DNA from: Thermoplasmata archaeon
GTDB lineage: Archaea; Thermoplasmatota; Thermoplasmata; Lutacidiplasmatales; UBA184
Length of the DNA stretch: 64,000 nt
Reading direction: 5' to 3'
Assembly (NCBI GenBank): GCA_035622275.1
Contig: DASPVQ010000027.1
Location: 1 to 64,000, forward strand
Translations under genes and position numbers: made by a program
The notes under the pieces: model-generated
Databases searched by the model: none
What the model was told of the DNA's origin: nothing
What the model saw: only the letters and a program-made list of their open reading frames with translations
Shown: positions 48,712 through 55,734 of the stretch, piece after piece
Layout: each line of letters starts with the position of its first letter
Numbering within the stretch: the first letter of the stretch is position 1

Positions 48712-50265
48712 TTGTCGACTGCGTCCGGGGCCCGCGACGGCCTCTCGAGCGTCACCCGAGGCACGCTCTTCCTCCTGATCGCGACGCTCTGCTACGTCGG
48801 GCTCAACTTCGTCGCCCGCGTGATCATCACCCACACGATCTCGACGGAAGAGTGGAGCTCGTTCTCCCTCGGACTCACGATCATCGGGGTCGTCGGCTCG
48901 ATCGGCGCGCTCGGGCTCACGAACGCCGTCGCCCGAGGGCTTCCCTACGCGCACTCCGACGACGAGCGGCGCGGGATCGTCCGAGGTTCCGTGGTGATCA
49001 GCGTCGCCTCCGCGGCCATCTCCTCGATCGGCCTATTCCTCCTCGGGCCGGAGCTCGCCGGCCATCTCGGGCTTCCCGATCTGGGGCCGACGTTCGAGCT
49101 GTTCCCGCTGGCGGTCGCGACGTCCGTCGTCATCGGGATCATCGCGGCGATCTTCCAGGGCTACGAGGACGTCACGCCGAACGCCCTCTTCGTGCAGATC
49201 CTCACGCCGGGCTTCTTCGTCGCCTTCCTCGGCATCGCCGCGATCCTCCCGTCCCGGCTCACGTTCGAGGCCGCGCTCGTCGCCTACGTCGCCGGGAACG
49301 TCGCCGCGCTCCTGCTCGCCGTCGGCTACGCGCTCCAGCGGCTCGGCCACCTCTTGCCGGCGGGCCCGCGCGCGCCGGGGGCGGTGGGCCGCCTGATGAA
49401 CTTCGCGGTCCCGCTGTTCTTCGTCGGACTGTTGGGAACCTTGACCGGGGGCGGCGACTCGCTCGTCCTCGGCGCCTACCATGCCGCCGAGTTCGGCTAC
49501 TACAGCAACGCCCTCACCCTCGCGCGCCTGCTCCAGGTCGGGATCGGCGCGGCCGCCTACATCTTCCTGCCGGTCGCGGCCCGGGCGCTCCGGCAGAAGG
49601 ACAACTCGACGATCGAGCTGACCTACGTGACCGTGACGAAATGGATGATCCTGTTCTCGCTGCCGCTCTTCCTGCTGTTCTTCGTCCTGCCCGGCCCGTC
49701 GCTCGAGTTCGTCTACGGCGCGCAGTACTCGCACGCGACCCTTCCGCTGCAGATCACCGTGCTCGGGGCGTTCGTGACGACGGTCCTGGGGCCCGCGGCC
49801 AACGCCCAGGTCGCCTTCGGCCAGGCCCGCCTGCTGGCCTACAACGCCGGGATCGCGGCCGCCGTCGACGTCGGTCTCGCGTTCGTCCTCGTCCCGGCCT
49901 TCGGCATGAACGGCGCCGCCATCGCTTGGACGATCGCCAACGCGAGCTACACGGCGCTCTCCCTCATCGAGCTCGCGGTCCTCACGCACGTCCACCCGTT
50001 CCGGCCCCACTTCTTGGTGCCCCTGGTCGTGACGGCGGTACCGGTCGGGGCGGTCCTTTCGCTCGCGCCGGTCCACTACCCGCTGTGGTCGCTGCCCGTG
50101 ATCGGGGTCGCGATCGCCGGTCTATTCGTCCTCGTCGTACTCGCGACGCGGAGCATTGACGAGGGCGACCGGCTGCTGCTCGGAGCGTTCGAGGGGCTCG
50201 TCGGCCGTCCCCTGCCCACCCTGCGGCGCATCGGGCGCGCGGGCGTCCGTCGTCCCAACCGCTGA
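48712..50265 (+). CDS. Polysaccharide/lipid-linked oligosaccharide flippase (Wzx/MviN-like)
   Basis: 517 residues from TTG 48712 with about 14 transmembrane helices. It follows the MOP-superfamily pattern: an N-terminal GTLFLLIATLCYVGLNFVARV, repeated GxxGL and Ala/Gly-rich helices, and IFQGYEDVTPNALFVQI in the fourth-helix region. Such proteins flip glycan-linked isoprenoid lipids across the membrane. The divergent large membrane enzyme supports this. Its last 48 codons overlap the convergent small membrane gene. Confidence 0.85.
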   Translation: MSTASGARDGLSSVTRGTLFLLIATLCYVGLNFVARVIITHTISTEEWSSFSLGLTIIGVVGSIGALGLTNAVARGLPYAHSDDERRGIVRGSVVISVASAAISSIGLFLLGPELAGHLGLPDLGPTFELFPLAVATSVVIGIIAAIFQGYEDVTPNALFVQILTPGFFVAFLGIAAILPSRLTFEAALVAYVAGNVAALLLAVGYALQRLGHLLPAGPRAPGAVGRLMNFAVPLFFVGLLGTLTGGGDSLVLGAYHAAEFGYYSNALTLARLLQVGIGAAAYIFLPVAARALRQKDNSTIELTYVTVTKWMILFSLPLFLLFFVLPGPSLEFVYGAQYSHATLPLQITVLGAFVTTVLGPAANAQVAFGQARLLAYNAGIAAAVDVGLAFVLVPAFGMNGAAIAWTIANASYTALSLIELAVLTHVHPFRPHFLVPLVVTAVPVGAVLSLAPVHYPLWSLPVIGVAIAGLFVLVVLATRSIDEGDRLLLGAFEGLVGRPLPTLRRIGRAGVRRPNR

Positions 50266-50520
50266 GGCCGGTCCGGGCGATCTCGACTCGCGCGCGTGAT
50301 CGAGCAGCAGCAGGACGACCCCGCCGGCGAGCAGGAAGAAGACGAATTCGGCGAGCGTGTTCGCGACGGCGACCGCCCCCGCCGCGTCGATCACCGCGGT
50401 GACGACGAGCAGCATCAGCGCGGCCGCGATCGGGTAGCGCGAGTCGAGGCGTGCCCACTGCGAGTAGACCATGTAGGCCAGCAGGAGCGCGAGGAAGACG
50501 GGGACGTACGGGAATCCCAC
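50122..50520 (-). CDS. Small multi-span membrane protein, function unknown
   Basis: 132 residues. Three to four hydrophobic helices (about 5-20, 28-50 and 55-75) are followed by a hydrophilic tail rich in Ala, Asp and Gln. The helical part ends near 50290; the remaining tail is read through the antisense 3' end of the flippase gene (144 bp overlap) and may not be conserved. A TATA-like GTTATAC at 50565 is 45 nt upstream. Confidence 0.55.
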   Translation of the reverse strand: MGFPYVPVFLALLLAYMVYSQWARLDSRYPIAAALMLLVVTAVIDAAGAVAVANTLAEFVFFLLAGGVVLLLLDHARESRSPGPASAVGTTDARAPDAPQGGQGTADEPLERSEQQPVALVNAPRREYDEDE

Positions 50521-50607
50521 GTCGGCCCGCAGCGCCGTCGAGGACGTAACGTTGGGCGGTCGTATAACCGCGGGACCGGCCGGCGCCGAGAACGTTCGTG
50601 GGACAGG

Positions 50608-50614
50608 CTTATAG
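50608..50614 (+). promoter_or_regulatory. TATA box for the gene at 50664
   Basis: CTTATAG is centred 53 nt before ATG 50664. A GTG at 50598 lies upstream of this box and is therefore unlikely to be the start. Confidence 0.5.
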
Positions 50615-50663
50615 TCGGCCGGCCATCATCCCCGACTCGGGACGCCCCGACGGCGTCCAGGTT

Positions 50664-51218
50664 ATGGCTCGATCGCACGCGACCTCCCGCGTGGTGCCGA
50701 TAGCGCTCGGCCTCGCGATGCTGGGGATCATCATCGCGGCGGCGCTCTCCCCCAACACCGGGGCCGTGCCGGCGCAGGGGTACTGCCAGTACAACCAGTG
50801 CATCGCGGGGACCTCGATCCCGTGGTGGGTGGTCGCCGTGATCGCGATCGTCGTGGTCGCTGCCCTCGGCGCGGCGCTCTTCCTCATGCGCCGTCGCCGC
50901 CCCCCGAGCGGCGTGCGCCCGTACGCGGGCGCGGCCGGTGGCGGGGCCGCCGCTGGCGGACCGGCCCCGCCGGGCGGAGCGGCGCCGGCCCAGCCGGAGT
51001 ACCTGGAGACGGCCGAGGACGTGGGCTCGGCCCCACCGGTGCCCGCGGGCGCGGTCGCCGGGGCCGGTGCCGGCGCCGCTTCGGGCGCGGCGGCGAAGGG
51101 CGCCCAGGAACCGGACATCGATTCGCTGATGGCCGAGCTCGACAAGATCAGCACCGAGATCCTCAAGCGGCCGAAGACGCCGCCCGAGGGTGGCGGCGAC
51201 ACCGGTGGCACGAGCTGA
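50664..51218 (+). CDS. Membrane protein with low-complexity cytoplasmic tail, function unknown
   Basis: 184 residues from ATG 50664. Two helices (about 11-28 and 51-72) bracket a short outer loop with two Cys (GYCQYNQCIAG), possibly a disulfide. A basic RRRRPP stop-transfer leads to a Gly/Ala/Pro-rich linker and a C-terminal helix DIDSLMAELDKISTEILKRP. Function is unknown; the architecture suggests tethering. Confidence 0.65.
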   Translation: MARSHATSRVVPIALGLAMLGIIIAAALSPNTGAVPAQGYCQYNQCIAGTSIPWWVVAVIAIVVVAALGAALFLMRRRRPPSGVRPYAGAAGGGAAAGGPAPPGGAAPAQPEYLETAEDVGSAPPVPAGAVAGAGAGAASGAAAKGAQEPDIDSLMAELDKISTEILKRPKTPPEGGGDTGGTS

Positions 51219-51236
51219 GCTCGTCGACCCCCGCTC

Positions 51237-51242
51237 CTTAAG
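51237..51242 (+). promoter_or_regulatory. TATA-like box for the gene at 51267
   Basis: CTTAAG is centred 27 nt before ATG 51267, leaderless spacing. Confidence 0.45.
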
Positions 51243-51266
51243 AGCCGGCGGCCGGTCGTTTCCGGG

Positions 51267-51521
51267 ATGCCGAGCGATCCACGTGCGGCGGAGGAGGAGC
51301 GGCTGCTGGACGCGCTGCGCCTCGCCGTGCACGGCGCGCCGCGTCCGCCCCGGGAGATCGAGGTCGGCATCGCGCTGTCGATCGCGCTCGGTCGCCGTCG
51401 TCCGTCGGTCGCGTGCGGGGGGTGCCAGAACCCGCTCGACTTCGAAGGGATCCCCGCGCGGACGAACGCCCGGCTCGGCGAGCCGTTCCGCCTGATCTGG
51501 GACGCGCCGGCGACCGCGTAG
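51267..51521 (+). CDS. Small soluble protein, function unknown
   Basis: 84 residues. A helix (RAAEEERLLDALRLAVHG) is followed by PREIEVGIALSIALGRRRPS and one CGGC pair in VACGGCQNPLDFEGIPARTN. A metal- or disulfide-forming role of the two cysteines is possible. It precedes a DedA-family gene by 34 bp with no obvious second promoter, so they may be co-transcribed. Confidence 0.6.
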   Translation: MPSDPRAAEEERLLDALRLAVHGAPRPPREIEVGIALSIALGRRRPSVACGGCQNPLDFEGIPARTNARLGEPFRLIWDAPATA

Positions 51522-51555
51522 CCCCGGCGGAAGACGGCCGCGAGGTCCACCGAGC

Positions 51556-52236
51556 GTGACGTTCTCCCTCATCGGCTCCCTGATCGACGGGATCACGCTG
51601 GTCCTCGGCACGATCGGCCTCCCCGGCCTCTTCGCGCTCATGGTGGTCGAGAGCTTCGGAATCCCGCCGATCCCGAGCGAGGTGATCCTGCCGTTCGCCG
51701 GCTTCCTGGTCGCGGAGGGGACGTACCCGCTCGTCGATGCCACCGCCCTCGCCCTGGCCGGAGGGCTCGTCGGCGCCTTCGCGGCCTACGCCGTCGGCCG
51801 GTGGTGGCGCTCCCGCCTCATCGGCTGGGGCCTCGGCGCGGTGCGCATCCGCCCCGAAGACCTCGACCGGGTCGACCGGTGGTTCGCGGAACGGGGGGAG
51901 GCGACGGTCGCGATCGCCCGGGTCGTGCCGATCGTCCGCAGCTACGTGAGCTATCCGGCGGGGACCGCCCGCATGAGCCCGGTCCGCTTCGGTGCCTACA
52001 CGCTGCTCGGTTCCGCCCCGTGGACGATCGGCCTCCTCTTCGCCGGCGTCGCCCTCGGCGCGGACTGGTACCTCCTCGAGGCCTACCTCGCGCCGCTCGA
52101 CTACGCCTTCGTCGCTCTCCTGGTCGCCGGGGCGGGCTACGTGGGGCTGCTCGCCGCCGGCCGCATCACCCCGGGCTGGCCTCCGCGGCGCCGCGCCCGC
52201 GCGTCGGATCCCGACCCTCCGGCCGGCCCCGGGTAG
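51556..52236 (+). CDS. DedA-family membrane protein
   Basis: 226 residues from GTG 51556. DedA proteins move or flip polyprenyl-phosphate and other lipids. Conserved features are ESFGIPPIPSEVILPFAGFL near the N-terminus (residues about 32-51), the glycine-rich GGLVGAFAAYAVGRWW and the Arg motif VAIARVVPIVRSYVSYPAGTARM. GSAPWTIGLLFAGVALG and about five helices complete it. It is directly back-to-back with pyrC, with stops on adjacent bases. Confidence 0.87.
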   Translation: MTFSLIGSLIDGITLVLGTIGLPGLFALMVVESFGIPPIPSEVILPFAGFLVAEGTYPLVDATALALAGGLVGAFAAYAVGRWWRSRLIGWGLGAVRIRPEDLDRVDRWFAERGEATVAIARVVPIVRSYVSYPAGTARMSPVRFGAYTLLGSAPWTIGLLFAGVALGADWYLLEAYLAPLDYAFVALLVAGAGYVGLLAAGRITPGWPPRRRARASDPDPPAGPG

Positions 52237-53586
52237 CTAGCGCGACGCCGCCGGCGACGGGGGCCGCGCATAGTCCGGCCGCACGACGCGGCCGGTCGGC
52301 GACCCGACGTACTCACCGGCCTCGACGATCCGCTCCCCGTCGCGGTAGTGTTCGCGGGGAAGGACCGCTTCCCACCCCTCGAACGGCGTCCAGCCGCAGG
52401 CGCTGTGCAGGTGCGCTCCGGCGAGCCGGCGTCGAGCGCGGAAGTCGACGACGACGAGATGCGCCCGGTGGCCGGGAGCGAGGCGGCCCATCGGTTGACC
52501 GAGCCAGCGCGCCGGCCGATCGATCGCCGCCCGGACCAGGGTGCCGAGGTCGAGGGCGCCGGCCCGGACGCGCTCCAGTAGGAGCGGCAGCATCGTCTCG
52601 ACCCCCGGGACGCCGCTCGGCGCCCGGTCGAACGGCGCGTCCTTCTCCGCGGCCGGGTGGGGCGCGTGATCGCTGGCGAGGAACGGGATCTCTCCTTGAG
52701 CGAACGCGGTCCAGAGGGCCCCCCGCTCCCGCTCGGCGCGCAACGGAGGATTGACCTTGAAGCGGCCGCCGGTCCCCGAGGCATCGGAGAGCAGGAGGTG
52801 GTGCGGCGTTACCTCGGAGGCGGCCGCGACGCCTACCGCCCGGCGGAGCGCGGTGACGCTCGTGATGTGCGCGACGTTGCATCGGAGCGACGGGGGTGCG
52901 CTCGCGAGCCGATCGATCGCGGCGAGCTCGGCAGCGATCGGTCGGACGGCGTTCCAACCGACCGGGTCCGCGGCGGACGTCCCGGCCGAAAAGCGGTCCG
53001 GATCCTCTGCATGGACCGAGAGGGCGAGCCCGGTCTCCGCCACGCGCCCGAAGAGCCCGGGCAGGCCGGCCGGGAGCGGCGCCCGCTCGATCCCCGTGGT
53101 CGGACTCAGGTACATCTTGAAGCCGCCGGCGAAGCGACCCAGCGACTCGATCGCCGCCGACTCCGAGGCCGCCGCGTAGAGGAGCACGTCGATCGCGGCG
53201 CGGCCGGGCACGCGCGCGGCCTTCTCCTCCAGTCGCTCGCGGTCGGTCACCGGCGGGAGCGTGTTCGGCATGTCCGCGATCAGCCCCACGCCCCCGATCG
53301 CGGCCGCGATCGTACCGGTCGCGAAGCTCTCGGCCGCCAGCGGACCGCCGGGGTCGCGAAAGTGAACGTGGAGGTCGGTGGCCGCCGGCAGGATCACGGC
53401 GTCCCCGAGGTCGCGCCGGGGCGCGCCGGTCCGCACCTTGCCGACCGACGCGATGCGCCCGTCGTCGCCGATCGCGATCTCGACCGGCTCGAGCCGGCCG
53501 TGGACGAGCGCACGGCCGGCCAGGATCAGCGAGGTCCCCACCGTCTCGGCGGGAGCCTCGGCCCGTCTCCGCCGAGCGGGTGCCAT
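52237..53586 (-). CDS. pyrC: Dihydroorotase
   Basis: 449 residues from ATG 53586. It closes carbamoyl-aspartate to dihydroorotate in pyrimidine synthesis. Metal residues: DLHVHFRDPG (about 70), the LSVHAED His, CNVAHIT and EVTPHHLLL His, and LASDHAPH Asp near residue 305. FKMYLSPTTG occupies the bridging Lys region, with Lys present but in a shifted local context. AEKDAPFDRAPSGVPGVETMLPLL is typical of class I enzymes (core given). A TATA box lies 26 nt upstream. Confidence 0.92.
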   Translation of the reverse strand: MAPARRRRAEAPAETVGTSLILAGRALVHGRLEPVEIAIGDDGRIASVGKVRTGAPRRDLGDAVILPAATDLHVHFRDPGGPLAAESFATGTIAAAIGGVGLIADMPNTLPPVTDRERLEEKAARVPGRAAIDVLLYAAASESAAIESLGRFAGGFKMYLSPTTGIERAPLPAGLPGLFGRVAETGLALSVHAEDPDRFSAGTSAADPVGWNAVRPIAAELAAIDRLASAPPSLRCNVAHITSVTALRRAVGVAAASEVTPHHLLLSDASGTGGRFKVNPPLRAERERGALWTAFAQGEIPFLASDHAPHPAAEKDAPFDRAPSGVPGVETMLPLLLERVRAGALDLGTLVRAAIDRPARWLGQPMGRLAPGHRAHLVVVDFRARRRLAGAHLHSACGWTPFEGWEAVLPREHYRDGERIVEAGEYVGSPTGRVVRPDYARPPSPAASR

Positions 53587-53608
53587 CGCCGCTCGGACGC
53601 CGGTCCCG

Positions 53609-53615
53609 ATAAAGA
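53609..53615 (-). promoter_or_regulatory. TATA box of pyrC
   Basis: Minus-strand CTTTATC is centred 26 nt before the pyrC ATG, a leaderless-type promoter. purM diverges from the same region with its own GCTATC at 53639. Confidence 0.55.
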
Positions 53616-53638
53616 AGGAGTGCCTGCGCTCCGGGACG

Positions 53639-53644
53639 CTATCT
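53639..53644 (+). promoter_or_regulatory. TATA-like box of purM
   Basis: GCTATC is centred 26 nt before GTG 53667, leaderless spacing, 25 bp from the divergent pyrC box. Confidence 0.4.
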
Positions 53645-53666
53645 CCTCGGTGCGGATTCGCCCGGC

Positions 53667-54728
53667 GTGGACGATCCCCCCGCCGGCGCGCCCGGCTGGA
53701 CGTACGCGCGCAGTGGGGTGGACGTCGGAGCCCGCGGGCAGGCGCTGGCGGCGTTCCTCGCCGAGGTCCGGTACCGGGCGCGGCCCGATCACGGCCGACC
53801 GGTCCGGGCCCCGGGCCATTACGCCGGTCTCGTTCGGATCGGTCGCGAGACGCTCGCGGTGACCACCGACACGGTGGGCACGAAGGTGCAGCTCGCCGAG
53901 CGGCTCGGGCGATGGGAGGAGGTCGGCGAGGACCTCGTCGGGGCCAACGTCAACGACCTCGCTTCGGTCGGCGCGCGACCGGCCGGCCTCGTGGACACGA
54001 TCCTGTGCGCCCGCCCGGAGCCGGCGGTCTTCGCCGCCCTCGGCCGGGGCCTCGACCGGGGACTGCGCGCGGCCGGATGCTCCCTGCTCGGCGGCGAGAC
54101 CGCGGTCGTCCCTTCGATCGTCCAGGGGATCGATCTCGGGGGCACCGCGGTGGGATTCTTCCCTCGGGGCCGTCGGCCCGTGCTCGGCGAGCGGATCCGG
54201 CCGGGCGACGCCCTGCTCGGCATCCCCTCGAACGGTCTGCACGCGAACGGCTTCACCCTGGTTCGGCGACTGCTCGAGGAGCGTTCGGTCGACCTCGCTC
54301 GCCCCCGGCCCGGGGCCGCCGTCCCCCTGGGTGAGGAGCTGCTCGCGCCGACCCGGATCTACACCGGTGCGGCCGAGGCGATCGCCGCGCGGCCCGAGAC
54401 GCACGGTCTCGCGCATCTGAGCGGCGGCGGGGTCCGCAACCTCGTGCGCCTGCACGCGCGGGTGGCCTTCGTGCTGGAGCGCTGGCCCCCGCCGCCCCCG
54501 CTCTTCGACTGGCTCCAGCGGCTCGGCGAGATCGCCGACGCCGAGATGTTCCGGACCTTCAACATGGGGATCGGCTTCGTCCTCGCGGTCGCGCCGACGC
54601 ATCTTGCCGAGACGCGCCGCCGGATAGCGCGCGCCGGCGCGCCGGACGCGGTCGTCATCGGCCACGTGGAGCGGGGTCGCGGCGTCCGGGTCCCGAGCCG
54701 CGGTCTCTCGTTCGAAGGCTACGACTAG
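53667..54728 (+). CDS. purM: Phosphoribosylformylglycinamidine cyclo-ligase
   Basis: 353 residues from GTG 53667. It forms aminoimidazole ribotide in purine synthesis using ATP. Motifs: YARSGVDVGAR, VTTDTVGTKVQLAE (about 70-83), VGANVNDLASVGARPAGLVD, LLGGETAVVPSI, GIPSNGLHANGFTLVR and LAHLSGGGVRNLVRL. The C-terminal AEMFRTFNMGIGFVLAV is conserved. Divergent pyrC shares the promoter region, grouping purine and pyrimidine synthesis. Confidence 0.94.
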   Translation: MDDPPAGAPGWTYARSGVDVGARGQALAAFLAEVRYRARPDHGRPVRAPGHYAGLVRIGRETLAVTTDTVGTKVQLAERLGRWEEVGEDLVGANVNDLASVGARPAGLVDTILCARPEPAVFAALGRGLDRGLRAAGCSLLGGETAVVPSIVQGIDLGGTAVGFFPRGRRPVLGERIRPGDALLGIPSNGLHANGFTLVRRLLEERSVDLARPRPGAAVPLGEELLAPTRIYTGAAEAIAARPETHGLAHLSGGGVRNLVRLHARVAFVLERWPPPPPLFDWLQRLGEIADAEMFRTFNMGIGFVLAVAPTHLAETRRRIARAGAPDAVVIGHVERGRGVRVPSRGLSFEGYD

Positions 54729-54760
54729 CGAGCAGCGGGCGGCGCGCGCGCGGCCAAACG

Positions 54761-54768
54761 ATTATCCC
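54761..54768 (+). promoter_or_regulatory. TATA-like box for the transporter gene
   Basis: GATTATCC is centred 26 nt before GTG 54790. Confidence 0.5.
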
Positions 54769-54789
54769 GCATCCTCCCTAGCGCGCGGC

Positions 54790-55734
54790 GTGCCCGCCGG
54801 CCGAGCGTACCTGGGCTCGGCCGTCGGCTTCCCCCTGCTCGCCGCGTTCCTGTGGGCGCTGTACTACATCCTCGTCCTCGCCGCGACCCCGCGGTCGAAC
54901 CCGTCGGCGGTGTTCGTCTACCCGTTCCTGTTCGGCGGGGTCGCCTACGCCGCCTGGACGGGGATCCGCGGCGACGGCGCGGCCTTCCTCGCCCTCTGGC
55001 GCAGTCCGGCGGCCTGGCTGAGGGTGGGCCTGCTTCTCGGCATGCAGCTCTCGGTGCTCGCGGGGACCTACCTCATCGGCCCGGTCGACGTCTCGCTGCT
55101 GTCGTTGATCGGGGACGTGGTGATCACCCCGATCTTCGTCGCCGCGGCGTTCCTGGAGTACCGCGACCGCCTCGGATCGATCGTGCTGTGGACCGGCATG
55201 ATCCTGTGCGCCCTCGGGGGAGCGTTGGCGATCGTCGGCAGCGGCAGCGTCGCGGCGGTCCGGGGCTGGGGCTACCTGCTCGTGATCACCATCCCGCTCA
55301 CCGTCGCCGGCTACTTTCTCGGGTCCGCGCGCGAGGGGGAGCGCACTTCCCTGAGCGCGGTCGTCGCGCAGTCGATGCTGGCCGCCGGAATCGTCGGGGT
55401 CGCGATCAGTCCGCTGCTCCCCGGCGGAACGGCGGGGCTCGCGCTCGTCGATCCGACCCCGCTGCTGCTGCTCGTCGTCACGGGCCTGACGAGCTTCTTC
55501 GTCGCGCCGCTGCTCTACTTCGACGCGATCCACCGGGCCGGATACGTCGTGCCCCCCCTGTTGATGACCGGTATCCCCGTGTTCGCGGGGATCCTGAGCT
55601 GGGGCATCCTATCGATCCCGATCCCGGCCCTCGGTCTCGTGGGAATCCCGGTCGCGGTCGGGGGCGCGATCCTCGCGCTGCGCGCGGAGACCGCCGCGCC
55701 CTCTCGAGCGGCCGCGGGCTCGCCGCCGGGCTAG
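54790..55734 (+). CDS. EamA/DMT-type transporter
   Basis: 314 residues with ten transmembrane helices in two repeats of five, the drug/metabolite transporter pattern. The first repeat has ALYYILVLAATPRSNPSAVFVYP and IGPVDVSLLSLIGDVVITPIF; the second has VLGSAREGERTS-type loop residues and YFDAIHRAGYVVPPLLMTGIPVFA. Substrate cannot be read. It ends with a four-base convergent overlap with polB DNA polymerase. Confidence 0.78.
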   Translation: MPAGRAYLGSAVGFPLLAAFLWALYYILVLAATPRSNPSAVFVYPFLFGGVAYAAWTGIRGDGAAFLALWRSPAAWLRVGLLLGMQLSVLAGTYLIGPVDVSLLSLIGDVVITPIFVAAAFLEYRDRLGSIVLWTGMILCALGGALAIVGSGSVAAVRGWGYLLVITIPLTVAGYFLGSAREGERTSLSAVVAQSMLAAGIVGVAISPLLPGGTAGLALVDPTPLLLLVVTGLTSFFVAPLLYFDAIHRAGYVVPPLLMTGIPVFAGILSWGILSIPIPALGLVGIPVAVGGAILALRAETAAPSRAAAGSPPG

